Assembly: GCA_016710115.1 (NCBI GenBank)
Contig: JADJLN010000004.1
Span: 248,001-312,000 of the forward strand
Source: Saprospiraceae bacterium
GTDB lineage: Bacteria; Bacteroidota; Bacteroidia; Chitinophagales; Saprospiraceae
DNA length: 64,000 bases
Direction: 5' to 3'
A program made the position numbers and the translations under genes. The notes under the pieces were generated by a model. It did no database searches, was not told where the DNA came from, and was given only the letters and a program-made list of their open reading frames with translations. Position 1 is the first letter of the stretch. The number at the start of each line of letters is the position of its first letter. This document shows, piece after piece, positions 63,985 through 64,000 of the stretch.

Positions 63985-64000
63985 ACGGGATCACTGATTT

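Noticed and set aside
1..64000. Mobile elements, CRISPR arrays, defence genes, tRNA or rRNA genes
   Set aside because: I saw no transposase or integrase, no regularly spaced repeats, no recognised defence domains and no cloverleaf or rRNA-like sequence. A covariance-model scan would be needed to exclude small RNAs.

Overview
The window looks like a piece of a Bacteroidota chromosome, probably Saprospiria-like, although that lineage guess is inference. The support is direct: an intact gliding/type IX secretion core (gldK-gldL-gldM-gldN), two PorP/SprF proteins, a bactofilin, a GSCFA protein, a DUF1015 protein, and promoters that match the Bacteroidota primary sigma-factor consensus (TTTG, about 19 bases, TAnnTTTG). 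I see no tRNA, rRNA, CRISPR array, insertion sequence or prophage. It is a dense, mostly housekeeping region with no gene-free stretch longer than 300 bases. The longest gap, 58105-58368, holds nothing I can name.

Region by region. 1-1.9 kb: the 5' part of thymidine kinase, a conserved unknown protein and a rhomboid protease. 1.9-8.1 kb: a tightly coupled glycan cluster with two polytopic GT-C-like proteins, a 3,4-ketoisomerase, N-acetyltransferase and aminotransferase that together make a dTDP-3-acetamido-3,6-dideoxyhexose, and a polyprenyl-phosphate glycosyltransferase. 8.1-24 kb: a symporter, upp, a polysaccharide deacetylase, a barrel protein, lipA, alkaline phosphatase, dprA, recG, rbfA, a Ppx/GppA phosphatase, a lipoprotein, a PorT-like barrel, an MBL hydrolase and a DUF255 thioredoxin-like protein. 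23.7-29.4 kb: porP/sprF-gldKLMN, with a good promoter before gldK, a hairpin between gldK and gldL and a strong terminator after gldN. 29.5-35.7 kb: a beta-helix lipoprotein, a UMF1-type MFS protein, RimK plus an AstE/AspA-like deacylase, OsmC and PhoH. 35.8-44.2 kb: a chain of overlapping genes (SAM hydroxide adenosyltransferase, ABM, DinB, aroB, class A PBP, HEAT-cyclophilin lipoprotein), then gcvT. 44.3-50.5 kb: a GbsR/MarR regulator preceded by a palindrome, DUF1015, an amidohydrolase, GSCFA, and a coupled pair of unknown proteins with YbjN-like segments. 50.6-52.8 kb: a second PorP/SprF, bactofilin, AtpZ and a small membrane protein. 52.8-58.1 kb (minus strand): a PIG-L-like protein, a tiny membrane protein, a symporter and fabI. 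58.4-64 kb: dnaE, rnc and fabF.

The most striking global property is the reading-frame quality. About 17 single-base frame breaks lie between 1.9 and 24 kb, mostly in short homopolymers and inside genes that join perfectly once one base is added or removed. I see none in roughly 33 kb from gldK to 57 kb, then one at 57.3 kb. I read these as sequence errors and annotate the joined genes, not pseudogenes.

No clearly new defence or mobile system is present. The best candidates for undescribed biology are the two-gene YbjN-like/zinc-ribbon pair (48.2-50.5 kb), the HEAT-cyclophilin lipoprotein coupled to a class A PBP, and the possible RNA-level controls inside the type IX secretion operon.
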